Positions 45,902 through 56,696 are shown, counted from the first letter of the stretch. The stretch is DNA of 64,000 bases from Ixodes scapularis (GCF_016920785.2 NW_024609958.1:2232001-2296000), one strand, 5' to 3'. Translations and numbers: made by a program. The notes: a model not told the origin generated them from the letters alone.

Positions 45902-46435
45902 TTGTTTGCCGGCACAGCCACCCAAGATGTCGTCGAATGGCTCCGCGACTATGACCGAGCAAGCGCGCACCATTGCTGGGATTATACGCTTAACCTTGCT
46001 AGCGTTAATTTCTACCTCAAAGACACGGCGATAATCTGGTACAATAACAACGAAGGCGCTTTCACCGCCTGGGCTCAATTCAAGGAGAAGTTTCTGGAAG
46101 TTTTTGGACTTTCTACGCTGCGCAAACAACTGCCCGAGGGGCGTCTCGCTTACAGCTCCCAAGGTCCCGACGAGGACTACATTGGCTACATCGAGGACAT
46201 ACTTTCTCTTTGTAAACTGGCCAATCCAGCCATGTTGGAGGCAGGCAAGGCTCGACATACACTCAAGGGAATATCAGAAGACGGGTCCCCTTACCTCATG
46301 GCGCGTGACTCCCGCACCGTCGAGAGCATCATAGAAGCATTCCGTCACCTCACGAGACCAAGAGAGCCAGGATTCCAGCAACCTCCTCAACCTGGTTACC
46401 CTCGCTACCCCGCGACTGCAAATCCCCGTCACTGA
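45902..46435 (+). pseudogene. Gag fragment of a Gypsy-type retrotransposon
   Basis: Encodes DVVEWLRDYDRASAHHCW, IIWYNNNEGAFTAWAQFKEK and RHTLKGI, the retrotransposon Gag (capsid) pattern, then a Pro-rich stretch. The frame is lost at 46,435 (related sequence TIRTVIRDIIMEK continues in another frame to about 46,480). The fragment is cut off before any zinc knuckle, where the (TA)n/PLE remnant starts at about 46,540. It differs from the Gypsy-1 and Gypsy-2 Gags. Confidence 0.75.
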
Positions 46436-46563
46436 AACTATACGCACAGTTATTCGTGACATTATCATGGAAAAGTGAGGAAATGCCTACTGAGAAGACC
46501 TGGTTGGCGTCAACTCCAAGTCCTTTCGCACCCTATTAATATATATATATAAGTCATGGATGC

Positions 46564-46694
46564 GTACTGTCGGAGTTACTAATTCGAAGTTTATTACGAC
46601 CTTTCGAACGGGGACCGCTCTTCATTGACTTGATGAAGAGCGGTCCCCGCTCGAAACGTCGTAATAAACTTCGAATTAGTAACTCTGACAGTAC
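46564..46694. repeat. Inverted pair of PLE 3' ends carrying hammerhead-like motifs
   Basis: GTACTGTCGGAGTTACTAAT (left) mirrors the right end ATTAGTAACTCTGACAGTAC, and similarity runs to the short centre at about 46,624-46,629. The right arm has TTGATGA, stem II GAGCGG-TCC-CCGCTC and GAAACGTC (46,630-46,660). The left arm is a mutated copy (GAAAGGTC). (TA)n tracts lie on both sides (46,541-46,551; 46,757-46,780). Confidence 0.8.
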
Positions 46695-46756
46695 ACATCT
46701 TTGACTTATTAACTTTTACCGGTCCATTGTTTTTATGTTTACCTTACTTTACCTAC

Positions 46757-46787
<31 letters not shown>

Positions 46788-46794
46788 TTGAGCG

Positions 46795-46905
46795 CAGATC
46801 TTAGGCTCTCATTTACGTGTTTCTCGGCGTCGCCGTCAAACCGGCTCGCTAGCGGGAAAATTGACGTCCCGTGACCTCAACGCCAATTCAAATCCCCTCT
46901 ACGTA
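46795..46905. repeat. Fragment of the CCCGCTAAATTTAGCGGG repeat family
   Basis: TTGAGCGCAGATCTTAGG and GCTAGCGGGAAAATTGACGT match the family at 59,186-59,696. Confidence 0.5.
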
Positions 46906-47038
46906 ATTTGTAATGTTCTTTATTAAAGAGCAGAAATAATTTGGGCACATCTGGCCAAGTGGTGCGATGCAGAAAGCTTTTGTCCGGCCCTGAAATCTCT
47001 AAGTTATATTCACATTGAAACCGATGCTTTTTACAATT

Positions 47039-47196
47039 TGTTAGGATGGAACCTTTACTGTCCGTCCTAAATTCCAGAACCTAACTGCACGTTCCCCCGG
47101 TCCGTCTTCGTCGTCTTTCCCATTCCGTGTTTGTACTCTCGCGGCACGTGCGCGGCACGTGCGCCTGGCATAGTCCTTCGCCAGACACTCCTCACA
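47039..47196 (-). repeat. Gypsy-2 3' LTR
   Basis: On the minus strand it starts TGTGAGGAGTG and ends CCATCCTAACA. Confidence 0.92.
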
Positions 47197-47260
47197 GGTC
47201 TCCCCCTCTTGAGACGTGAACCAGGCGGGAGTATATCTGGAACTGGCTCGTGGTACGGTG

Positions 47261-49015
47261 TCAGCTGGTCCGCGTTAGCCACGTGTCGGTTTCGCCCAGT
47301 AACTGGGTCCTTAAGCACAAAGTCGTTAGCACCCAGGCACTGGAGATGGAAACAGGTGTGCCGTGTCGGCAGAAAACTTGCACCATGCACTCTATAATGG
47401 TTTTGCTGGTTGCTGTTCGTAAAGGAAAAAGTTCGATAAACTTTGTGAATTTGTCGATTATCACCAAAAGGTGTTTGTTGCATCTAGGTGTGGTGGGCAG
47501 AGGTCCTACAATGTCCACACTTAGCTCCTCCATTGGTGCAGAAGCCCACTGGCTGCTCATAAGCCCTTGTGGCTTCTGGCGGCGGGCTTTAGTGCGTTGG
47601 CACACTTGACAGCAACGAACGTGCCTGGCGACGTCAGCTCTCATTCCCAACCAGACAAAGCGGGAAGAGACGCGTTTTAGAGTTTTGAAAAAACCTGCGT
47701 GAGCGCTTGTGGGATGGTCATGTGACATCTTAAGTGCCAATTGGCGAAGATGGGTAGGGAGCCAGGGCACCTTTCTTTCCCCGCGTAGTTGAACGAGGAG
47801 GCCGTTGGCTTCTACTTCGGTTGTTTCCGCCAAGTCCGCCAGTAGGCGCCGGTCAGGGTCATCATCAGGAAGCTTCATGCGCCCTATTCCCTGCGAAAGG
47901 TCAAAGCTTGAGAACCACTCCGCTCTCCCGAGTTGTGCCAGCAGCCAGTCGGTTCGGGGCATTGGATACACTGGCACCCTGGTGCGTGCGTTGAGCGGCC
48001 GGTAGTCTATGGCCAGGCGAAAGCCTCCGGACTTTTTGGCCACCAGAACAGGTGCACTGGTCCACTCACTGGTGCTCCGACGCACAAGTCCCTGTTCCCG
48101 CAAGTCTTGAAGGCAACTGTCAATGATCTTTTGTTTCTTGGAATTGACGGGACGCAACTTGCAACGAACGGGTGGACTGTCTCCTGTGTCAATTCGGTGC
48201 TCAGCAAGGGAAGTGCAGCCGGGAGTTTTGGTGAAGATTGGCCCAAAGATCTCCAACAAGTTCTTTATTGGAGCATACACTCCCGGTGTCTTTGCGGAGT
48301 CTCCATCGCCTTCGGTAGCACTATGGCTGAATGTGGTGGCGCAAGTTGACTCCTCTTTGAAGAGGTTCTCCAGGGAGTACGAATATTCTTCTTCCCCAAG
48401 CTCGCTGCTTGCTTGCTTTATGGCCTTCACAAATGGAACAATGCGCTGGGGCTCTGTTCCAATTGTCCATCCCCCAAGCGCCACATGCAAGGAGATATCT
48501 GTCACTGTAAGGAAATCCCTTCCTAAAACAATGTCTCTGCAGAGGTCGGGCATACACAGAAAACGTTGTCTCCGGGAACCGGCCGCCCACCGGATCTTGC
48601 ACCGAAGAGATGCAGTGGACTGGGACCATTCTGTTGCCAATCGCAGTGTGCGCACTTCCCTTTTTTGACTGGCACCTGTGGCTTGAGCAGCTGCGATGGC
48701 CGGCCGACCCAAGAGACTGACGCTGGAGCCTGTGTCGAGCAGCGCCTTGAACGTTGATGACCCAATGGTAACGTCAAGGAGAGGCTCTTTTCCCCCGGCA
48801 GTAGTCGCCCTTTGCAGCGCTCTGTCGTAGATGCTCACCGGGACAGCATCTACCAGTGTCCGTTTCCCGGACACTGTGCTTGAAAATGGCCAGGCTGTCG
48901 GCACCTGAAGCAGAGGCCTGGACCCAAACGCCGACCCGTGGCACAGGTGCGAGCGGAGTGACCGATTCCTCCACATCTCCGGCAACGGTCGACTCCTTGT
49001 TGGCGCTGATGCCAC
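47261..49015 (-). pseudogene. pol: Gypsy-2 pol with two internal deletions
   Basis: Minus frame of 584 codons, -1 relative to gag and overlapping its end. Protease FKALLDTGSSVSLLG (about residues 88-102) is followed by the RT N-terminus, with LAIDYRPLN and FSSFDLSQG. Near 47,870 it jumps in frame from early RT to the region before the integrase zinc finger (HDHPTSAHAGF, CCQVCQRTK). Integrase keeps the first catalytic region (SVDIVGPLP) but is cut after CRHGTPVSISS near 47,350. The true pol C-terminus (ANDFVLKDPV.GRNRHVANADQL) appears in another frame at about 47,230-47,340. RT YxDD, RNase H and the remaining DDE residues are gone, so it cannot transpose alone. Confidence 0.9.
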
Positions 49016-49971
49016 TGAGACATCGGCCGAACTGAATCTGCAACTCCCCCTGACGTTGTGGGCCCTGAAAGCTGGTCCCTGTAGTAGGCTGGTTCGATTG
49101 CCGGAGGGTGGAGTGGCCAGCGATACGTCGACGGCATAGCGACTGTTGCAGATGACACAGCCGGTGCTAGAGCCGGTGCAAAAGTAGCGGGAATTGCAGT
49201 TTCCGTCCCGGGGAAGTCGCGGTTACCTTGTGCCCGGAAAGCTAGGTCACGGGCCACCTGGTTGCTTCTTGTGGGAAGCGGTTTGTATTGAAGACGCCGC
49301 CAGGCACGCTCCATGAGGCCGTCCGCTGCCTTGGCAAGCTCACTCAAATTCGCGTACTGCGTCCCTTCCGCCAAATCCTGGAGCTGGGGATGCATTTGGC
49401 GTAGCACGCGGTCGACCTTTTCTGAGTCGGGCACCTCTTCCCCGATTCTTCCGTAAAATTCGGCGATGGTGTAAATGAATTCCTTGAGGTTCTCCTCGGG
49501 GTGTTGAGTGCGGTGTCTCAACTCGTCCTTTAGACGTCGCTTGGCGTCGATTGAGGCAAACTCGGCACGAAACGCCGTCTTGAAATCATCCCAACTGCCG
49601 AAGTTACCGATAAAACGCCACCATAATTTGGCGCTCCCATCCAGTGCAGCCGGAGCGACCTGGCTGAGACGGTTTTCAGTGGTGACTCCCGTAATCAAAC
49701 AAAAGTTTTCTAGCCTCTCGATAAATTCTTCGGGCGACTGTCGATCACTGAAGCCTGTGAACTTCGGCAACTGCGCCGCAATTCTCGGCAGAGGGCCGCC
49801 AGACGGGTGGACTGCAGCCGCGGTTACCTCGGGTTCGTTGGCTGGGGGCACTGCAGCAGTCAGTAGCAGTTGGCGCACTTGAACAGAAGCTCGCTCCCGA
49901 TGCATCACGGATCCGTCGGTTTGTCTCAAAAGGTGGGCTATCAGTTCATCTGGCACCTCCAGGTTGTCCAT
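48850..49971 (-). CDS. gag: Gypsy-2 Gag
   Basis: The first in-frame ATG (MDNLEVPDEL) lies about 26 bp after the 5' LTR; the frame is also open upstream through the primer site. Capsid region with QLPKFTGF, LDGSAKLWWRFIG and DDFKTAFRAEF, then two CCHC knuckles CRRCGGIGHSARTC and CFRCRQPGHFQAQC near the C-terminus. About 373 residues with no stop or frameshift. Two knuckles and the length are normal for Ty3/Gypsy Gag, which packages the RNA. Intact Gag in a pol-deleted copy suggests selection or very recent deletion. A -1 shift would be needed to reach pol. Confidence 0.9.
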   Translation of the reverse strand: MDNLEVPDELIAHLLRQTDGSVMHRERASVQVRQLLLTAAVPPANEPEVTAAAVHPSGGPLPRIAAQLPKFTGFSDRQSPEEFIERLENFCLITGVTTENRLSQVAPAALDGSAKLWWRFIGNFGSWDDFKTAFRAEFASIDAKRRLKDELRHRTQHPEENLKEFIYTIAEFYGRIGEEVPDSEKVDRVLRQMHPQLQDLAEGTQYANLSELAKAADGLMERAWRRLQYKPLPTRSNQVARDLAFRAQGNRDFPGTETAIPATFAPALAPAVSSATVAMPSTYRWPLHPPAIEPAYYRDQLSGPTTSGGVADSVRPMSQWHQRQQGVDRCRRCGGIGHSARTCATGRRLGPGLCFRCRQPGHFQAQCPGNGHW

Positions 49972-49976
49972 CTTCC

Positions 49977-49994
49977 ATCCCGGACGAGCCCCCA
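49977..49994 (-). other. Gypsy-2 primer-binding site, tRNA-Pro type
   Basis: Minus strand reads TGGGGGCTCGTCCGGGAT right after the 5' LTR, the well-known tRNA-Pro primer complement used by gammaretroviruses such as MLV (established knowledge). The in-frame translation V-G-A-R-P-G-W agrees. Confidence 0.8.
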
Positions 49995-49996
49995 CT

Positions 49997-50154
49997 TGTT
50001 AGGATGGAACCTTTACTGTCCGTCCTAAATTCCAGAACCTAACTGCACGTTCCCCCGGTCCGTCCTCGTCGTCTTTCCCATTCCGTGTTTGTACTCTCGC
50101 GGCACGTGCGCGGCACGTGCGCCTGGCATAGTCCTTCGCCAGTCACTCCTCACA
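49997..50154 (-). repeat. Gypsy-2 5' LTR
   Basis: 158 bp. Differs from the 3' copy at about two positions (GTCCGTCCTCG versus GTCCGTCTTCG; CCAGTCAC versus CCAGACAC). Confidence 0.92.
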
Positions 50155-50161
50155 AATTTAT

Positions 50162-51435
50162 TAGGGGTGTGGGAATATTGAAATTTTCGAATACGAATCG
50201 AATACTGATAAGGCAAAAAACGGGCTTCGAATATCGAATCGAATATCGAATTTGTGTCTTGTAATAAATAATTGCCAAACAAGACGCAAAAGCATGCTTT
50301 GTTGCCTTTTTAAAATAAATCAATGCAACTGCATTTTAATGGGCTGCAGCAGGCTAATGATGCTTCTAGTAATGCACTCATTACAATTGATCGTGTAGGC
50401 TATTTAACTGTTCAACGTGTTCAGAAAGTAAGCGCTCCATACGCGCCGTGACAACATTTCCACCAGAAGGAAGACCCTTTAATTGGGAAACCTGCGAAAT
50501 TTCTCTTAAGTTCGAAGAAGTTTGACTTATGAACACTGTTGCCCGGCTGATGCACGAATATTTCGAAAATTTCGAAACAAATAATTTAGAAAGTAGTTGA
50601 TTTTATATTTTATAAAATGGTTGAAGATGTTTACACCATATAAAAGCGAAAATATGCGCTTTTAACCCTTTTATTAGTTATTAATGTGAACCAGGGATGC
50701 CTAATAAACCCAACAAATATTGCACTTTTTCTCCGCCAGGTGAGTCATATAGTTTTTTTTATTATTATTATTTTTGCGCATGCGCACAAAACTAGAACTT
50801 CTGTCGAACGTTTGTCGAACATCACGTTAAATGTTCGAAAAAGTCGAACTTAGTCGAACTCAAACGGTCAGGTTCGCGACGCGCCTAGTTTTGACTTCGC
50901 GGGAGTGGCAGGGGTTGCTGTCGATGGCGATGCAATGTTCTGCTCGCACCTATAGCTTTTTCTTCTTTTTTTAATTTTCCAACATTTATATTAGATATCA
51001 CTCTCGAGATTTAATGTATATTTAGATTTCACTCTCGAGGTTTATTTTATTCTATCAATTTATAGAACCCGCAATTACATCACATATGGCTAAAAATAAC
51101 AACTCCACACAACAAAGGGCTTGGTGAAAAAGCAACCGAAACTGGTCCTGTCCTGTATCCATCGGACAGATAGAAATGGAGAACACCGACAACGCACGCA
51201 TCGTACGCCTTTCTCAGTGAATAAACATATTAACAGAGGTTTGCGTGGCAGGCAGATTATTTGTTACTTGCTGGAATATTTGTTGTTTGTTCGAATATTC
51301 GCCGTTTCTCCCGAATATTAGGCCAAACCCAAATATTCGAGAGCTTCTGAATATGCAATTTTCGAATCGAATACATTTCAAATAAGGAAAATATTAAATT
51401 CGTATTGGAAATTTTCCAATATTCGTACTCTCCGA
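50162..51435. mobile_element. hAT-3, 1,274-bp non-autonomous hAT element
   Basis: The left TAGGGGTGTGGGAATATTGA and the reverse complement of the right TCGGAGAGTACGAATATTGG are imperfect inverted repeats typical of TAGGGxTG hAT ends, with TTCGAATA-rich subterminal DNA. The right TSD is CAATTTAT (51,436-51,443). The left TSD reads CAATT + TAT once Gypsy-2 and one AATT are removed. No transposase was found. Confidence 0.85.
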
Positions 51436-51443
51436 CAATTTAT

Positions 51444-52620
51444 TCGCCTTCATGCTTTAGGTACTACGGGGACTCTAAACAAGTTTTGAGTTTATTTCTC
51501 GTGGCTCCTCCACCGACAGAACGACAGTGGTTTGACTTGCGTGACTGGATAATAAACTGCAGACATATCATCCTTCGCTTGGTTTGCGAATAAAGCTAAT
51601 GAATATATAGGAGGTACGAAAATACACTTATCGTCATTTAAATACACAAACCAGAAAAATAATCTACTAAATTTGTTATGAATATATTGTAACAAAGAAG
51701 CAAAAATAAAAAAAAAATAATAGATGTTGAACTGTTTCTTGCAACTCAGTTACGTTTGAATCATGAGGAATTCTTGTAATCTGTACTTATTATATAGTTG
51801 TACAATAAAAATGAAGAAATACAGAATGAACTTTGGATGGCAATTAGCAACTCCGTTACAATTAAATAAAAGAAAATTTGAGAGGGAGGGTAGGTGCTGC
51901 GGCATTTTCATGGGCAGAATTAACTTCCTTTACATGCATTTTTTTTGCTTACTTTTTATTCGTAAAGCAACCGAAAGAGATATGGACTGCTACTATCCTT
52001 CTTTGGCGCCTCGGCGTCGGTGTTATGTCGGTGAAGGAGCGACGAGGAATAAACCGAGAAACGTGTTTCAAGGCACAATAATTTAAAAATTGCGAGATTG
52101 CATCATAAAATATTCTAATAAGCTAAATAATAATATAATAATTTACAACAGAGCCTGGTTTCGATGGGAATCAAACCTCGAGCTTTCTGGGTTGGAGCCT
52201 AAGTTCTGCGCGTCTAATAATTCAGCAAACACGCAAGTGATTTAAAGGAGTATAGGACGTTTATACATCGCCTCATCAGATGTAACCCATCAATAGTATT
52301 TTTCTTCAATTTTTGTTGCACTCAATTTCTACCGGCTGTAACTTTACAATTGCTTCTAAACTACACGGACACGGCATGTTTCGACTATGTCAACAAACTT
52401 AGCTTTTCTTTTTTTTTTCTTTTTTTCCCAGAGCTAAATCGAGCTTTTACAAGCCTAGCCAGCTGGCCTTCACAGCCATCATTTAGCTGCGGCGGCGTCG
52501 CTACGTGAAACAGAAAATTTGTGATGCACATTAACTGACCGATGGAGCGAAGCCGGCGTTGTCTGTAGCAGCGAAACGAGCAGTAAATTCCCATTGGTTT
52601 CGACGCGTCATATGAGATGA
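51444..52620. other. No gene recognised
   Basis: AT-rich. At about 52,160-52,185 a minus-strand GGTTTGATTCC resembles a Pol III B box, but no A box or tRNA fold was found. Confidence 0.4.
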
Positions 52621-52660
52621 AAAAACGTGTTGTTGGGCTAGTTGGTGTTGACTGTATTGA

Positions 52661-53068
52661 ACCATGGTTAAAAGCGCTAAAAAAAGGCGTACACGAGATA
52701 GAAGACAAACGCGGGCGCTACTCACAAATGAATTGGGAAAGGAAGATCGAAGTACATATATATATGTATATCTGATACACTTATCGTCACCCAGGCTACT
52801 AATGCGCGAGATACAAGAGCATAAACCTGTTTACATATATTTATCGAAAAAAACGAATCTCAGCATTATACAATGCTATTGACGTGTCGCTGACGCACTG
52901 GAGTCCCCTCTTCTTGATAAAATTGAAATGAGTAGCCTGTGTGACGATAAGTGTATCAGATATATACATATGTACTTCCATCTTCCTTTCCCAATACAGT
53001 TGTGAGTATCGCCCTTTTTTGTCTTCTATCTTGTGTACGTCTTTTTGTTTTGCGCTGTTAACCACGCT
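52661..53068. repeat. Long inverted repeat of PLE-end sequence
   Basis: Arms 52,661-52,800 and 52,931-53,068 match in opposite orientation with scattered differences (ATTGGGAAAGGAAGAT, TCTGATACACTTATCGTCAC), enclosing 130 bp. GTTGTTGGGCTAGTTGG just left of it links it to other PLE-end fragments. Confidence 0.8.
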
Positions 53069-53467
53069 TAAATTCACATCAGATGCTTCGTCACGGAAGC
53101 TGGCGGGGGCGCTGAAGGTCAAACCGGACGCGCCTCTGAAATAAAACGCAAAGAATAGCGAGGCAACACAGATGCATCGTCACGGAAGCCGCGGAGCCGG
53201 AGGGGGCGCCGCGCATGCGCAGTGGGGGAGCGTGATGCTACCGTCAGAGCGCCGTGTGAAAAAGGAAGACATGGCGTGCTGCTTCTAGGAATGCTTTTGC
53301 ATTCTTACACTTAAACAGTCTTAGGTGTCTTTAACGAATCAGTTCTCTGGCAGAGCAAACAACCCCAGGGATCGTTTGTACCGTCTTCCTGGCAAACTCA
53401 AATTGCTTCCCTTTCAGATCATGCTCACTGCTTGGGGCCTTGAGGCAGCAACACAAAACCTGTTGAC

Positions 53468-53505
53468 AGGTCTGTGAAAACACTACAGGGTGTTTTCACA
53501 GACCT
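53468..53505. repeat. 16-bp perfect hairpin at a MITE boundary
   Basis: AGGTCTGTGAAAACAC and its exact complement are separated by TACAGG. The right arm is also the left end of the next MITE. Confidence 0.8.
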
Positions 53506-54027
53506 AATTTCGTTCAACATTTTGTTGTTGTGAGCTGTCTGGCGCGTGCCGAAGCCGAGCATTCCAAGGATTTACATGTCCCCTCATATGCGCAGAGCAG
53601 CGGTTTTCAAATGGTTGTCCGCGAAGCCCTCCCTGCCTCGTCAGTCAAGCCCGGCAATAAAAGTTGTCTTTTATCCGATTGAGAAGAAGTGTTCTGATTT
53701 TAGGGTGAGTTTTCTCGTGTATGTCAATGAGAAAAGTCTACTTCACACCACCCCTTAGTAATATTCATTTGTTAAATCATTGTCATAATTAGCCTTTACT
53801 TTTCCCTTCCCCTTAACACGAACGGAGCCATTCATCGTCTCCACCGATCAACAAGGCGTCCGCGAATCATCAATGGTTGAGAGTCACTGGCGTAGAGCAT
53901 AGAAGCTTATACGTCTTACCAAGCTGACATCTCAACAGGTTGCGACGTAATCCTACAAATTAGTAAATTTGTTTGAAAAAGGAAACTAACAACAAAATGG
54001 CGGATGGACGTCAAGTGAAAACACCCT
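53486..54027. mobile_element. MITE with GGGTGTTTTCAC termini
   Basis: The left GGGTGTTTTCACAGACC...CATTTTGTTGTT is mirrored by the right (reverse complement GGGTGTTTTCACTTGACG...CATTTTGTTGTTAG). No clear TSD. Confidence 0.6.
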
Positions 54028-54732
54028 ATACTTCATTTAATTTTAGGTCCGACTGCAGCCGGTGCTACGATTTTAGGGAGCCAATCGAGCAACGCCAAAA
54101 TCGCACGATCACTGCTCTCGTTGTTTTCGTGGATTTGCTGTCAGCGGGCAAATCGATCACGCACCGAAATAAGCGCAGCATCGGGGCGGCATTCACTCCG
54201 CGTGATTGGTCTTGACGTTTATAACAAACGCGTAAGAACGATAGGCGCCGTGACGATGCACTTTCGGCGCTGTGTGATTGGGTACATATGGTCGTAGCGT
54301 CGACGGCTGTAATGGAACTCGAAGGGGAACACACTTGACTGCCCTGCGTTATCTTGAAGACTACGCTGGGCCTCTCAGGCGTTACCTAACAGTTCTGTAA
54401 GACAAATCCCTGCATAGTCTTCGCCTCTACGTGGTGTACACAAGGTAGAATATTATCTTTCAGAGCTGTGCCATACTCTTGTTTCGAAAAATAGTCGAAG
54501 AATTAAACATGGTTTAAGAAATTTACACGAATGCAAACTGCGGTAAAAAAAAATTCTTTGACGCACATTGGTGTATTTTTCTTTTCAAGGGCGGCAAAAC
54601 GCTCTTCGAATCAAGTGTAAGGGTCAAGTTTAAGCTGCAGTTTTTGTCTCCTCCCACCTGCTTCCAAAGCTAACATTGGCGGGAAAATTCTCTCGGAACT
54701 GCCTGTTGCGAGGAACACGCCTACAACCTGGG

Positions 54733-54740
54733 ATATAAAT
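54733..54740 (+). promoter_or_regulatory. TATA box of predicted secreted-protein gene
   Basis: GATATAAATAAG lies 30 bp upstream of an initiator-like CCTCAGG (start site about 54,765). The untranslated exon 54,765-54,811 ends at TTTTAC|GTAAGT, a consensus donor. Confidence 0.55.
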
Positions 54741-54764
54741 AAGCCAGCAATCTTTCCCCACCTC

Positions 54765-54811
54765 AGGCTAGAAATCGCCACTTCAAGATTCTTGAAGCAA
54801 GAAAGTTTTAC
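54765..54811 (+). other. Predicted 5' untranslated exon 1
   Basis: Runs from the initiator to the donor at 54,812. Its link to exon 2 at 58,683 is inferred from spacing and strand only. Confidence 0.4.
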
Positions 54812-55249
54812 GTAAGTTCTCCTCGATATTGCAACGCTTTTGTTTTAGTTTTCGTCCCAATGCCGCGCTGTTAGAGCTGCCTAGAGTTCAATGTGTGCTC
54901 GTGGTATTCATAGCACTCTTTTTTTTTTAATAACGGACTGCTGTGGGTGGGCTCTTCAAACTACGTTGTTATATTATTCCTGGGGGCTATTTCGGCCTTT
55001 CCAAGAATTAAAGAAACAAATTATGTTTTGAAATTAGCAATAACGAATGCGTACTCACGCGCTATATCTTTTTAGGGGGTTCTCTCAGATAGCTGAGGAA
55101 ATAGAAAGGGAACCCATATTAATGAACTGAATGGAAATGCGCAAACAAGCTTTCATGATGAATAAAAAACGATACTGAAGGTAAAAAAGCCGACACAAAC
55201 TTCGGGCATTTCAGTCTTTGTTTCGTTTTTTACCTGCTTTCTCGGGTGT

Positions 55250-56390
55250 TTGGTCCAGATATGTACGCAATGCGTCACTAGTAACGACTTGCTTCTACCT
55301 AGTTACTTTTTTTCGGTAAAAAGTAATATATTTAGTTACTTTTTTTAGAAAAGGAAAGAGTAACGTACTTTGTTGCTTTTAAAGCCAAGTAATGAGTAGC
55401 AATATATCTTTACTTTTGAGCAGTAACGTGTACAACAACGTTTAAACAGTCTGGTTTCAATTCTAACCTGAGTATCTGTTCATTGGGATAAGGGAAAGTG
55501 GGCAACCCCCAAAACAATTAAACATTATAAAGGTATAGCAACGTTTATGGCGGAACACGTCAGTCGAACTCTGCAGCTGGGAGTGTTCATCTCCCAGCGA
55601 ACAAAATAAGGGCGGTTGGTTAAACCTTCTAGATTTGTGTACAGACTGAATGTAAACCCGGAGGTTTCCAACGCGGGAAGGCACAGAAGTCCACTTCGAA
55701 CTTTACAAGCACAGAGAACAAAAGTGAAAGGAGAATCCCAGTTTCACCTGCTCTTCCTGAAGCAGGACAATGCCGTTCCTTCGAACGCGTCAGTAGAACC
55801 ACTCTTTAGCGTCGCCGGAAATCTATTAGCCCCGTGCGCGACCGAAAGCGTCGCTGTGGTCGGCCTTCCACGATTGGCCGAACGCTAACTATGACGTAGG
55901 AAAGGGGATTTATCATCGACGGAAATAAGAGGAATGAAAGAACTTTAAGTTTGACGGTGTTGGCAGTGTTGCTTTAAAAGCTCAATGATTTCAAGCTTCC
56001 ACCATGCTATTTACAAACACCATCGAACTTGTTGTTTGCAAGGTAATGACGTCACAAGGGGGAACCATAGCAGGGCGCCACCAAAACATCTCGCCGCTAA
56101 TTGTGAAGGAAGCCGGGAACAATACCTGATGGAAACTTCGAGACGCAACTATTTAAGTAATGACTACCAAGTATAAAACAACGAACCATGAAACGAACCA
56201 TGATACAAAAGCAGTTGTGTATTTCGTTGTCAAAATAACGAGAAAAGTAACTCGCTACTTTGGAGGTAAACTAACGCGTTCCTTTTGAAAATCATAAACG
56301 AGTAACGTATTTAGTTATTTTTTCAGCAAGTAACCAGTAACGGTGTTAATTTATTTTGGCGGTAATCTGTACATGTCCCGTTTTGTCCTG
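55250..56390. repeat. Candidate TAACG/GTTAC-rich transposon
   Basis: AGTAAC/GTTACT-rich stretches at 55,275-55,440 and 56,225-56,345 in opposite orientation resemble subterminal hAT sequence. Ends and TSD could not be fixed. Confidence 0.35.
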
Positions 56391-56696
56391 TAGAACATAT
56401 AATAAAGTATAGCACTTGAAAAAAAAAATTACATTTACGAAAGTGGTAGGTCAAAGCATTAGAAAATCCATGTTGCAACTGAAGTTTTGTTTGCTGTTTA
56501 TTTTGCAAGTCCCCTCTCAATATTTCTTTGGTTTTTTTCTGGCTTAAAAAAATACGCATTCAATATTCTGGTTGACATTCTGACAAAAATACACGTCGTA
56601 AAATATTACAAACATGCTCCGGTCTTTCTGGGCCTTGTTTCTTCTTTTAAACCGAGCTGTCATAAAACAAATTTATAACGAAAAACAAAATACGTT

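Larger units (their letters stand above)
47039..50154 (-). mobile_element. Gypsy-2, internally deleted Ty3/Gypsy element with intact gag
   Basis: 3,116 bp, with 158-bp LTRs that differ at two positions, TSD AATT (47,035-47,038; 50,155-50,158), a polypurine tract (minus AAGAGGGGGAGA next to 47,197) and a tRNA-Pro-type primer site. Gag is open throughout; pol has lost most of RT, all RNase H and the end of integrase. It lies inside the left TSD of hAT-3. Confidence 0.92.

Noticed and set aside
52145..52230. tRNA gene on the minus strand
   Set aside because: Only a B-box-like GGTTTGATTCC; no A box or cloverleaf could be drawn.
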